Shown: piece after piece, positions 27,284 through 35,836 of the stretch
How positions within the stretch are numbered: position 1 is the first letter of the stretch
Layout: the number at the start of each line of letters is the position of its first letter
From: Brucella pecoris
GTDB lineage: Bacteria > Pseudomonadota > Alphaproteobacteria > Rhizobiales > Rhizobiaceae
Direction of reading: 5' to 3'
Assembly: GCF_006376675.1 (NCBI RefSeq)
Contig: NZ_VEWK01000001.1
Span: 496,001 to 560,000 of the forward strand
Length of the DNA: 64,000 bases
Notes under the pieces: generated by a model
Seen by the model: the letters and a program-made list of their open reading frames with translations, nothing else
Told to the model about the DNA's origin: nothing
Database searches by the model: none
Translations under genes and position numbers: made by a program

Positions 27284-29437
27284 ATGGCGGAGCGCTCATT
27301 CGCCCGTGAGGTCGAGGATCTGAAGCTCGGCGAAGGCGATATTTTCAGCGGCGAAGGCATTCTCGCCATCACCAAGGCGCTGCTGCAGTCAGGCGTTTCC
27401 TATGTCGGCGGCTATCAGGGTTCGCCGATTTCCCATCTGATGGACGTTCTCGCGGATGCGAAGGACGTGATGGAAGATCTGGGCGTCCATTTCGAATCGT
27501 CCGCATCGGAAGCCGCGGCTGCGGCCATGCTTTCCGCCTCGGTGATGTATCCGGTGCGCGGCGCGGTTACGTGGAAATCGACGGCTGGCACCAATGTCGC
27601 CTCTGATGCCCTGTCCAATCTCGCCTCCGGTGGTGTAACCGGCGGCGCGCTGGTCATCATCGGCGAGGATTACGGCGAAGGCTCTTCCATCATGCAGGAG
27701 CGCAGCCATGCCTATGCGATGAAATCGCAAATGTGGCTTTTGACCCCACGGCCCAATCTGCCTTCGATCGTGGAAGCTGTTGAAAAAGGTTTCGAATTGT
27801 CGGAAGCCTCCAACACGCCGGTCATGCTGCAGGTCGGCATCCGCAGTTGCCATGTGCATGGTCAGTTTGTTGCGAAGGATAACAAACGGCCTGCCCACAC
27901 GCTGGCCGAAGCGCTGGAAAATCCAAGGCGCGACGTCAATCGCATCGTCCTGCCGCCTGCATCTTTCCTGCACGAGAAGGAAAAGCTCGAAAAGCGCTGG
28001 CCCGCAGCCGTCGAGTTCGTCAAAGCCAATCGTCTCAATGAATATTTTGGCCCCGAAGAGGGCGATGTCGGCATCATCCTGCAAGGCGGGCTTTACAACA
28101 GCGCCATGCGGGCCTTGCAGCAAATGGGGCTGGCAGATGTTTACGGTGAAAGCCGGGTTCCTCTCTATGTGATGAATGTCGCCTATCCGATGATAGACGA
28201 TGAAGTCATCGACTTCGTTGCCGGCAAGAAAGCCGTGGTGATGCTGGAAGAAGGCGCGCCTGAATATATCGAGCAGGCGCTGCATACGCTGCTGCGCCGC
28301 CGCGATATCCAGACAAAACTGTCCGGCAAGGATGTGCTGCCGCTGGATGGCGAATACACAACGCCTGTGCTCTTGAAGGGCCTGACGGCATTCTTCGATG
28401 CGCATGCGCCGCAATTGCTCGGCAACCGTCCGCCGCTGCCCGATCCATCGCCAGTTTTGGCCGATGCGCGCGTCAAGGCGCTGGCCGAAGTGGTCCCGCC
28501 GCGCCCTGCCGGTTTTTGCACCGGTTGCCCGGAACGACCGATTTTCGCCGCCATGAAGCTGGTGGAAAAGGAGCTGGGCGAGCATCACGTTTCAGCCGAT
28601 ATCGGCTGCCACCTCTTTTCCATTCTGCCGCCGTTCAATCTCGGCGGCACCACCATGGGTTACGGCCTTGGTCCGGCCTCGGCTTCCGCTTTCAATGTGC
28701 CTGCTGGCAAGCGTTCCATTTCGGTTATGGGTGACGGCGGTTTCTGGCACAATGGGCTTGCCACTTCGGTCGGCAATGCCGTTTTCAACAAGCAGGATGG
28801 CGTCATCCTCGTGGTCGACAATTACTATTCGTCGGCGACGGGCGGTCAGGACGTTATGTCCTCCAGAGCGAGCAATCCGCGCCGCAAGACCAACAATTCC
28901 ATTGTCGATGCGGTCAAGGGGATTGGTGCGGGCTGGGTCCGCCAGATCGATCACACCTATGACGTTGCAAAGATGCGCGACACGCTGAAGGAAGCGCTGA
29001 CGACGGAAGAAAAAGGCCCGAAGATCATTGTGGCGTCGTCGGAATGCATGCTCAACAAGCAGCGCCGCGTGAAGCCGCAATTCGCCAAGGCGGTCAAGGA
29101 CGGCAAGCGGATGGTCAAGCAGCGTTTCGGTGTCGATGAGGATGTGTGTACTGGCGATCATGCCTGTATCCGCCTGTCGGGCTGTCCGTCGCTTTCCGTG
29201 AAGCACACCGACGATCCGCTGAAGGACGATCCGGTCGCGGCCATCGACAATTCCTGCGTTGGTTGCGGCAATTGCGGCGAGGTTTCGGAAGCGGCAGTTC
29301 TTTGCCCGTCCTTCTATCGCGCCGATGTCATCCACAACCCGACGGGTTGGGACAAGTTCGTGCATCGCCTGCGCTCCGGCGTCATTGGCTGGCTGCAAAA
29401 GCGCCGCCGCGCATCGCGCATCGTCTTTGCGGATTGA
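27284..29437 (+). CDS. iorA: Indolepyruvate-type 2-oxoacid:ferredoxin oxidoreductase, alpha subunit
   Basis: A 717-residue protein with the IorA layout: an N-terminal pyrimidine-binding domain (about 30-200), a central region, a thiamine-diphosphate domain with GDGGFWHNG near 485, and a C-terminal iron-sulfur part from about residue 622 (CTGDHACIRLSGC, then CVGCGNC and a last cysteine in VLCPS). It would decarboxylate an aryl 2-oxo acid to the acyl-CoA and reduce ferredoxin. The ATG follows AAGGGGAA. Beside an anthraniloyl-CoA pathway, 2-aminophenylglyoxylate (isatinate) is an attractive substrate; aryl pyruvates are the textbook one. Confidence 0.9.
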   Translation: MAERSFAREVEDLKLGEGDIFSGEGILAITKALLQSGVSYVGGYQGSPISHLMDVLADAKDVMEDLGVHFESSASEAAAAAMLSASVMYPVRGAVTWKSTAGTNVASDALSNLASGGVTGGALVIIGEDYGEGSSIMQERSHAYAMKSQMWLLTPRPNLPSIVEAVEKGFELSEASNTPVMLQVGIRSCHVHGQFVAKDNKRPAHTLAEALENPRRDVNRIVLPPASFLHEKEKLEKRWPAAVEFVKANRLNEYFGPEEGDVGIILQGGLYNSAMRALQQMGLADVYGESRVPLYVMNVAYPMIDDEVIDFVAGKKAVVMLEEGAPEYIEQALHTLLRRRDIQTKLSGKDVLPLDGEYTTPVLLKGLTAFFDAHAPQLLGNRPPLPDPSPVLADARVKALAEVVPPRPAGFCTGCPERPIFAAMKLVEKELGEHHVSADIGCHLFSILPPFNLGGTTMGYGLGPASASAFNVPAGKRSISVMGDGGFWHNGLATSVGNAVFNKQDGVILVVDNYYSSATGGQDVMSSRASNPRRKTNNSIVDAVKGIGAGWVRQIDHTYDVAKMRDTLKEALTTEEKGPKIIVASSECMLNKQRRVKPQFAKAVKDGKRMVKQRFGVDEDVCTGDHACIRLSGCPSLSVKHTDDPLKDDPVAAIDNSCVGCGNCGEVSEAAVLCPSFYRADVIHNPTGWDKFVHRLRSGVIGWLQKRRRASRIVFAD

Positions 29438-29447
29438 GGAACAGGCC

Positions 29448-30998
29448 ATGTCTACACTGAATGCATCGCCGTCCGCTCTTCTTTCGCAGGACAAGCCGCT
29501 ATCGATTGCCATTCTCGCCATGGGCGGTCAGGGCGGCGGCGTTCTGGCCGACTGGGTTGTGGCGCTGGCGGAAACCAATGGCTGGGTCGCGCAGACAACT
29601 TCCGTGCCCGGCGTGGCGCAGAGAACCGGCGCGACGATCTATTATCTTGAGCTGTTGCGGGTCCGCGAAGGTGCGCATCCGATCCTGTCGCTGATGCCCA
29701 CACCCGGCGACGTCGATATCGTCATCGCGGCGGAACTGATGGAAGCGGGGCGCTCGGTGCTGCGCGGCCTCGTGACGCCTGACAAAACCTTGCTCATCAC
29801 CTCCACCCATCGCTCTTTCGCGGTGGGCGAAAAGGAAAAGCCGGGTGACGGCATCGGCAATCCGGTGGTCGTTGAGGACGCGACAGCCTTTGCTGCGCGC
29901 AAGACCATTGCTTTCGACATGGAAGCGCTGGCAACGAAAAGCGGCAGCGTGGTTTCCTCGGCTTTGTTCGGCGCGCTTGCGGCTTCCGGCGCGTTGCCTT
30001 TCGACAAACACGCCTTTGAAGCAACCATCAAGTCCGGCGGCAAGGGCATCGAAGCAAGCCTAAGAGCTTTTGAATCTGCCTATCAGCGCGCGCTTGGCGG
30101 TGCGAATGATAAACTGGCGGCAACGCCTGCAAAGCGGCTGGATCCTCTGCCCGAGCGGGCCGATCATCCGGCGCTGGATGGGCTTATCAAGCGCATTCGC
30201 AGCGAGTTTCCGGGTGAATGCCATGCGATGCTTTTTGCAGGAATCAAGAAACTGACCGAATTTCAGGATCCGGCTTACGCAGATGAATATCTGAACCGTT
30301 GCGCTGCCCTGCTCAAGGCCGATCTTGCCAATGGCGCTACGGCGCAAGGCTTTGCTTTCACCGTACAGGCGGCAAAATATGTCGCTGTTGCCATGGCCTA
30401 TGACGATGTGGTCCGGGTGGCCGATATTAAGGTGCGCGGCTCGCGGTTTGAGCGGGTGCGCAAGGAAATCGGCCTCAAGAAAGATCAGATCGCCTATACG
30501 ACCGAATATATGCATCCGCGCATGGAAGAAGTGTGCGGCACCTTACCGAAAGGTATCGGCGCCTGGATCGAAAATCGCCCGAAGCTTTTTGCATGGCTCG
30601 ACAAGCGGATCAGCAAAGGTCGCCGGGTGAACACCGGTACGCTGTTCTGGTTCACCGGGCTTTATGTCGTTTCGGGCTTGCGTCGTTTCCGGCGCGGTAG
30701 CCTGCGCCATCAGCGTGAGGTCGAACACCGCGAAGCCTGGCTGGCACAGGCGCTGGCCGCCTTGCCGCAAAACTACGATCTCGCGGTCGAGGTTCTTGCC
30801 TGTCGCCGTCTGGTCAAGGGCTATTCCGATACGCATTCGCGTGGCCTGTCGAAATTCGACCGCGTTTTGTCCGCTCTGCCTGTTCTGAGCGAGCGGGACG
30901 ACGGCGCAGCCTGGCTGCGGCGCTTGCGGCAAGCGGCCCTGCTGGATGAACAGGGCATTGCGCTCGATGGCGCGCTGAAAACAATCGCAACGCTCTGA
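29448..30998 (+). CDS. iorB: Indolepyruvate-type 2-oxoacid:ferredoxin oxidoreductase, beta subunit with C-terminal extension
   Basis: A 516-residue protein. The first 200 residues are the gamma-type/IorB domain (ILAMGGQGGGVLADWVV, SVPGVAQRTGATIYY). About 300 more residues, mostly helical and rich in basic residues, correspond to the extension seen in long IorB homologues; its function is unclear to me. The ATG at 29448, with GAGGAAC upstream, starts 10 bp after iorA. The two subunits form the enzyme complex in the cytoplasm, and ferredoxin reoxidation must be handled elsewhere. Confidence 0.88.
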   Translation: MSTLNASPSALLSQDKPLSIAILAMGGQGGGVLADWVVALAETNGWVAQTTSVPGVAQRTGATIYYLELLRVREGAHPILSLMPTPGDVDIVIAAELMEAGRSVLRGLVTPDKTLLITSTHRSFAVGEKEKPGDGIGNPVVVEDATAFAARKTIAFDMEALATKSGSVVSSALFGALAASGALPFDKHAFEATIKSGGKGIEASLRAFESAYQRALGGANDKLAATPAKRLDPLPERADHPALDGLIKRIRSEFPGECHAMLFAGIKKLTEFQDPAYADEYLNRCAALLKADLANGATAQGFAFTVQAAKYVAVAMAYDDVVRVADIKVRGSRFERVRKEIGLKKDQIAYTTEYMHPRMEEVCGTLPKGIGAWIENRPKLFAWLDKRISKGRRVNTGTLFWFTGLYVVSGLRRFRRGSLRHQREVEHREAWLAQALAALPQNYDLAVEVLACRRLVKGYSDTHSRGLSKFDRVLSALPVLSERDDGAAWLRRLRQAALLDEQGIALDGALKTIATL

Positions 30999-31102
30999 TC
31001 AAAGAGTGCGGGCATCGCAAGGATGCCGGAACAGCCATGTTCGACCTGAAAAGTCGGCGTGCACGAGGACGCGCGCCGCACTTTCAAAAAAAGGGGAAAG
31101 CT

Positions 31103-32410
31103 ATGTCTCAAGCGCAGAGCATAGATGCGCCGGCTATGGCCGGAAGGGAGATATCGGCAGGCAAAAGCCTGCTTGTCGTGGGCCTGTGCTGGCTTGCGAT
31201 TTTTGCAGAAGGCTATGACGTCGGTGTCATCGGTGCCATTTTGCCTGCCTTGTCCGTCGATCCAGTCTGGCAACTGACGCCCATAGAGCTTGGCGCCATT
31301 GGCAGCTATACGGTGATCGGTATGCTGATCGGTGGTATTCTTGCCGGCACGTTGAGTGAGCTTCATGGACGCAAGCCGCTGTTTATCGCCTGCATCACCG
31401 TGTTTTCGCTGTGCATGATTGTCAGCGCCATGGCGCCGACACCCTTCATCTTCGGATTGAGCCGGTTCATTTCGGGCATCGGTCTTGGCGGGATTATTCC
31501 GGTCGCGGCGGCGCTGACGGTCGAATATTCCCCGGTCAAGAAGAAGAGCTTCAATTACGGTCTCATGTATTCGGGCTATTCGATGGGATTGCTGGCCGCT
31601 GCCCTGTGCGGTCGGGGCTTTCTCGAAGCCCATGGCTGGCGCACCATCGTTTTGATTGGGGCGGTGCCGCTGTTGTTCGTTCCCATCTTCCTCGCATTCC
31701 TGCCAGAGAGCGTGGAATCGCTGGTCCAGCGCGGCAAGCACGATGCGGCGCGCAAGACCGCGCAGCGCATGGGGGTCGGGGTTCCGGCGGCGATTGTCCG
31801 CAAGCATGGTAAGGTTGGCTGGCGCACCGTTTTCAGTGAAATCTTCTCCCCGAAAAACGCGTTCGAAACCGCCTGTTTCTGGGCTGCGCTCTTCATGGGT
31901 CTGCTGCTGGTCTATGGCCTCGCGCAATGGCTGCCGCAGATCATGCGCAAAAACGGTTATGACCTTGGCAACAGCCTGCTGTTCCTTGCGGTCTTCAGCC
32001 TGAGTTCGGCAATCGGCGGCATTGTGCTTGGCACCTGGGCAGACCGTTTTGGCGTAAAGCGCACGGTAGCCTGTTCCTATGCGCTGGGCGCGCTCGGTAT
32101 TGTGGCGCTCGCCTTCAAGGGCTCGCTGCTGATGAACTATGTGTTCGTCGCGATTGCCGGTTTTGGCACCGTGTCGGCGTCGCTGGTGCTCACAGGCTTT
32201 CTGGCCCAGCGACTCGATTCCTCGATCCGCTCTGCCGGAACCGGATGGGCGCTGAGCTTCTCGCGCATTGGCGCACTATCTGGGCCGCTTCTGGGCGGTT
32301 TGATCGCAAGCCTCAATGTCAGCCCGCAATGGAACTTCTATATTTTCGCGATTGTTGCCGCTCTCGCAGCAGTGGCCACGGCGCTGATACCGTCGCGTTC
32401 GACGGACTGA
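31103..32410 (+). CDS. MFS transporter, aromatic acid:H+ symporter type
   Basis: A 435-residue inner-membrane protein with 12 hydrophobic segments. Family motifs are FAEGYDVGVIGAILPALS in segment 1 and GILAGTLSELHGRKPLF between segments 2 and 3; these fit the AAHS group (PcaK/BenK-like). The start ATG at 31103 follows AAGGGGAAA. It lies 104 bp after iorB and probably belongs to the same unit, importing the aromatic substrate of the pathway. Confidence 0.88.
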   Translation: MSQAQSIDAPAMAGREISAGKSLLVVGLCWLAIFAEGYDVGVIGAILPALSVDPVWQLTPIELGAIGSYTVIGMLIGGILAGTLSELHGRKPLFIACITVFSLCMIVSAMAPTPFIFGLSRFISGIGLGGIIPVAAALTVEYSPVKKKSFNYGLMYSGYSMGLLAAALCGRGFLEAHGWRTIVLIGAVPLLFVPIFLAFLPESVESLVQRGKHDAARKTAQRMGVGVPAAIVRKHGKVGWRTVFSEIFSPKNAFETACFWAALFMGLLLVYGLAQWLPQIMRKNGYDLGNSLLFLAVFSLSSAIGGIVLGTWADRFGVKRTVACSYALGALGIVALAFKGSLLMNYVFVAIAGFGTVSASLVLTGFLAQRLDSSIRSAGTGWALSFSRIGALSGPLLGGLIASLNVSPQWNFYIFAIVAALAAVATALIPSRSTD

Positions 32411-32422
32411 TGTTGCGACAAA

Positions 32423-32451
32423 CCCGGCTCGCTTCTTGGAAACGGGCCGGG
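32423..32451. terminator. Hairpin between convergent MFS and MarR genes
   Basis: CCCGGC (32423-32428) pairs with GCCGGG (32446-32451), extendable by a G-C pair, in the 42-bp gap between two converging genes. There is no clear T-run, so termination is only likely from position. Confidence 0.35.
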
Positions 32452-32452
32452 C

Positions 32453-32959
32453 TTAAAGTTCGTTTTTACGGATATTGCGCAGCATTTTCTGCAAGGTGCC
32501 GACAAAGGCGCGATGCTCGTCTTCGTCAATGCCTTCAAACAATTGCAACAGCAGATCATACATGGCAGGCCATGCTTCGTTGAAAATGTTGCGTCCTTCT
32601 TCGGTCAGAGAAATATCGCGGATGCGCATGTCTTCGGCGCGCGCCTGACGGCGGACGTAACCCTGCTCTTCAAGCGAATCGAGCGTGCGGCTCATCGTGG
32701 ATTGCTCGGTCACGGTAAAGACCGCAAGCTCGTTGATGGTCGCCGAAGGTGTGACACTCAGGACAGCGAGCGTGCGCAATTTGACCGTCGTGATCTTGCG
32801 GCCTTTCAGCGCTTCCGCGAGGTTCGCGTTATAGCGGGCCATCAGGCGGTTCATCAGGTAGGGCGCAAAACTGTTCAGGCCGATCTCGCCCAGCGAACGC
32901 GCGGGGTTCTCCTCCTGATGCTCGGAAGCCAGAACCGTACCTGAGAAGCGTTCCTCCAT
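32453..32959 (-). CDS. MarR-family transcriptional regulator
   Basis: A 168-residue winged-helix regulator. Recognition segment is ATINELAVFTVTEQSTMSRT, followed by the wing RRQARAEDMRIRDISLTEEG. The ATG at 32959 has GAGGG 5 bases away. It lies in the middle of the aromatic-acid island, downstream of an MFS gene, and is the natural candidate for binding the palindrome at 27064-27081, with an aromatic acid or its CoA ester as inducer. That pairing is inferred. Confidence 0.88.
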   Translation of the reverse strand: MEERFSGTVLASEHQEENPARSLGEIGLNSFAPYLMNRLMARYNANLAEALKGRKITTVKLRTLAVLSVTPSATINELAVFTVTEQSTMSRTLDSLEEQGYVRRQARAEDMRIRDISLTEEGRNIFNEAWPAMYDLLLQLFEGIDEDEHRAFVGTLQKMLRNIRKNEL

Positions 32960-33122
32960 GAATTCCCTCGCTATCGATCATGGTTGCAACAGTCATGCGC
33001 CCGATGCGATGCGGCATCAGGCGCAACAAGGCGCTCTCTTCGGTGTTAATATCGGTTGCGGAAAGAAGCCAGAGAAAAAGGCGGGTGCGACCCGTCAATC
33101 GCATCCGCCGCCGTTCTTTAGA

Positions 33123-34433
33123 TCAGGGGCGGGTTGCTTCACCCGAAATCGCGTTGCCGCTGGCGGCAATGGAAACCTTGTCGTCGTTCAGGCTGAAGCT
33201 CTCGCGGGTGACCACCAGAATGATGGCCAGAATGATCGCTTCCATGATGGCGAAGGTCAGGAAGGCGCTAACAAAAGACCCGCCCGATACCTTGATGACC
33301 ACGCCCATGACCCATGGCGAAATGAATGTCGCAATGATGGCAAAGATTTCGGCATAACCGACCGCAGCCGTTGCCAGCTCTTCCGGATATTTTTCACTGA
33401 GAAACGCGAAGATCGCACCACCGCCGAAAAGCGCCACGCCGCTTAGGAGCGCCATCAGAATGAGCCAGCCGAAGCCAAGCGGTATCGCCATGCCGAGGGT
33501 GAACATCACCGCGACGAGGACGGCGAGCACGGTTCCGAATTTGATCATTCCCGTTTTATTCAGGCGGTCGGCGGCGTAACCACCGATGATGAGAAACACG
33601 ACCTGCGACAGCCCCATCAACGTGCCTATCAGGGCTGCATCTTCTACCGGCATCTGATGCACGGCAATATATCCGGGAATGACCCATGTGGCGGTTCCGG
33701 CAATTGCCATGGTACAGGCGGAAATGCCGAGGCTGCCGACAATGATCCACTTCGAGCGGAAGATGCTGGCCAGCGGAGCAGTCGAGGTCTGCCGCTTTTC
33801 CGGCTCCCAGCGGAAATCCTTAAAGCCGATATGTGCGGGATTGTTGCGGGTGAACACCAGCACGCCCGCCGCCGTCACCAAGGTGCCGATGGCGAGAATG
33901 GCGAAGAAGGTGCGCCAGCCATAGGTGATGGAAAGCGGAATGCCAATCGCGAAATCCAGTGTGATAGCCAGACTATAAGCCGCGAGGATCAAGCCGATCA
34001 TGCTGCCGCGCCGCTTCTGCGGGAACCAGCCGATGATGAGTTTCATATTGCCGAGGAAGATCGCTGCGTCAAAGAAGCCGATAAACAGACGCAGCGCAAT
34101 TAATTGCGCGTAGTTCTGTACATAGACTTGTGCCACCATGCCGATGGCGGTGAAGGAAAGCCCGATCAGCAGCAACGATCGGGCACTCATGCGGCGGCTC
34201 AATTGCGACCAGACGATCATGCCGAGACCATAGGTCAACGCAAATATCCCCTGCGCCAGACCGGCCTGCGCGGAATCGAGCTGAAGTGTTTCCGAAATGA
34301 ACGGTATGACCGCCGCAAAGGCGTACCAGTCGGCGGCGAGAAACATCTCGCACAAAAGCGCCAGCGCCAGCATTCCCCACTGCCAGCGCTTTATTCTGGA
34401 TTGATCGAAGTCCGATAGGCTTTCCCATTGCAT
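33123..34433 (-). CDS. MFS transporter
   Basis: A 436-residue major facilitator protein with 12 membrane segments and a long loop after segment 6 (NNPAHIGFKDFRWEPEKRQTS), typical of the anion:cation symporter/phthalate-permease-like branch. The ATG at 34433 follows AAGGGGAACC. It is the last gene of the unit that starts with the flavin monooxygenase at 37084 and lies 56 bp after the alpha/beta hydrolase, so it probably imports that unit's substrate. Confidence 0.85.
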   Translation of the reverse strand: MQWESLSDFDQSRIKRWQWGMLALALLCEMFLAADWYAFAAVIPFISETLQLDSAQAGLAQGIFALTYGLGMIVWSQLSRRMSARSLLLIGLSFTAIGMVAQVYVQNYAQLIALRLFIGFFDAAIFLGNMKLIIGWFPQKRRGSMIGLILAAYSLAITLDFAIGIPLSITYGWRTFFAILAIGTLVTAAGVLVFTRNNPAHIGFKDFRWEPEKRQTSTAPLASIFRSKWIIVGSLGISACTMAIAGTATWVIPGYIAVHQMPVEDAALIGTLMGLSQVVFLIIGGYAADRLNKTGMIKFGTVLAVLVAVMFTLGMAIPLGFGWLILMALLSGVALFGGGAIFAFLSEKYPEELATAAVGYAEIFAIIATFISPWVMGVVIKVSGGSFVSAFLTFAIMEAIILAIILVVTRESFSLNDDKVSIAASGNAISGEATRP

Positions 34434-34489
34434 GGCTTGGTTCCCCTTATTTTTACCTGCAAAGCATTGATGCGCATCCTTATGGACGC

Positions 34490-35275
34490 TCAGACTGCCG
34501 AGAGAAAATCGCGCACAAGTGCCGCCGCTACGGGCGTCTCTTCAAACAGCAGATGTCCGGTTGCGCCGAGCGCCTCCAGACGTGCGCCGTCGATCCCGCG
34601 CTGCCATTCTTGGCCATATTGCGCGGGGATAACCCGGTCTTCCTCGCCCCAAAGGATAAGGGTCGGCATGTTCAACCGGTGCAGCCAATGGCCAAGCTTC
34701 GGATTGCCGCGCCCATCGGTTGCGTGAACGCGCGCCAGCGCACCCATTTCGCGCCCGAGTGTTGCATCGAACTGGCTGTCGGGCTTTGTCGGGAAATAGC
34801 GGAGTGTGACCGCCGGGTCGTGCGTCAGATGCGCAGGAATATCGGCTGGCGCGACCTGAAACAGATCGGGGATGGGGATTGCCGGAAGATCGAGACCGGC
34901 GGGTGCTGCGAGAAACAGCGCGGCGAGCCTGTCCGGCTGTCTGATGGCGAATTCCGCGGCGATCCAGCCGCCGAGTGAAAAGCCGCCAAGGCTGAACCGG
35001 TCCAGCCCCATCGCATCGAAGAAATCCATGTAATGGAGCACATAGTCGCCGATCTGCACGATATCGGCATCATCCTCGCTTTCACTGAAATTCGGATGAA
35101 ACGGGATGATGAGCCGGTTTCGCGAAGCAATGTCGGCCAGACTGTCGAAACCGGGAAAGGTCCCGGTTCCATGCAGAAAGACGACATCCTTACCTTCACC
35201 CTTCACGAGATAGGTGACGGTTTTCCCCCTGACTTCGATCGTGCGTTTTTCAAAACTGTTCGAGTAATTCAACAT
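34490..35275 (-). CDS. Alpha/beta-fold hydrolase (or cofactor-free dioxygenase fold)
   Basis: A 261-residue alpha/beta-hydrolase. Oxyanion segment HGTG is at residues 35-38, the nucleophile Ser100 in GGFSLGGW, an acid in WGEEDRVIP and the histidine in GATGHLLFEE. Relatives include MhpC-type C-C hydrolases; cofactor-free ring-cleaving dioxygenases of the quinolone pathways share this fold, so both are possible. The start at 35275 overlaps the flavin reductase gene by 26 bases, a strong sign of coupled translation. Confidence 0.8.
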   Translation of the reverse strand: MLNYSNSFEKRTIEVRGKTVTYLVKGEGKDVVFLHGTGTFPGFDSLADIASRNRLIIPFHPNFSESEDDADIVQIGDYVLHYMDFFDAMGLDRFSLGGFSLGGWIAAEFAIRQPDRLAALFLAAPAGLDLPAIPIPDLFQVAPADIPAHLTHDPAVTLRYFPTKPDSQFDATLGREMGALARVHATDGRGNPKLGHWLHRLNMPTLILWGEEDRVIPAQYGQEWQRGIDGARLEALGATGHLLFEETPVAAALVRDFLSAV

Positions 35276-35828
35276 CTTTCCACCTTATGCCGCTGGCTTG
35301 GTGCGATTGGACCAATTGCTTTCTCATCTGGTCGACGGCGCTGTCGATCCGGGTTTCCAGAGTGGGCGGCAGCAGGCCATCCGGATCCAGCTCCGCCGAA
35401 CAGGCATAGATGCCGGTTGCCACCGTTCCCGCTTCGAAAAACCCGAACAATGGACGCAGATGATGTTCGACCACCAGCGCGTGACGATGCCCGCCACCCA
35501 CAGCACAAAGGACGGTCGGGCGACCACGCAGCGCCAGCGGATGGACGAGATCGAACACGTGCTTGAAAAGGCCGGGGTAACTGCCCTGATAGACCGGGCA
35601 GCCGACGATCAGTGCATCGCAATGCTCGATCTCCGAGATCAGGGTTTCGGATTGCTGATCCAGTGCTTTGCGATTGACGGTAAACAGGTTCGGCCCGGCG
35701 TGTGACAGGTCTAGATGCGTGACCGATACATCGTCTTCCGCTTCCAGCCTTGCCGCAATCGCTTGGGTCAACCGATGAACTTTCGTCGGGCGATCACACC
35801 CGACGAAGCTGACAATATTTCTCGTCAT
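35250..35828 (-). CDS. NADPH-dependent FMN reductase-like flavoprotein
   Basis: A 192-residue flavodoxin-fold reductase with VGCPVYQGSYPGLFKHVFDL, the flavin-binding loop of the FMN_red family. It would supply reduced flavin to the two-component monooxygenase encoded 8 bp upstream. The start is taken as the ATG at 35828; upstream residues overlap the monooxygenase gene. The ribosome site is weak, suggesting coupling to the preceding gene. Confidence 0.85.
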   Translation of the reverse strand: MTRNIVSFVGCDRPTKVHRLTQAIAARLEAEDDVSVTHLDLSHAGPNLFTVNRKALDQQSETLISEIEHCDALIVGCPVYQGSYPGLFKHVFDLVHPLALRGRPTVLCAVGGGHRHALVVEHHLRPLFGFFEAGTVATGIYACSAELDPDGLLPPTLETRIDSAVDQMRKQLVQSHQASGIRWKDVELLEQF

Positions 35829-35836
35829 GGCCGGTC

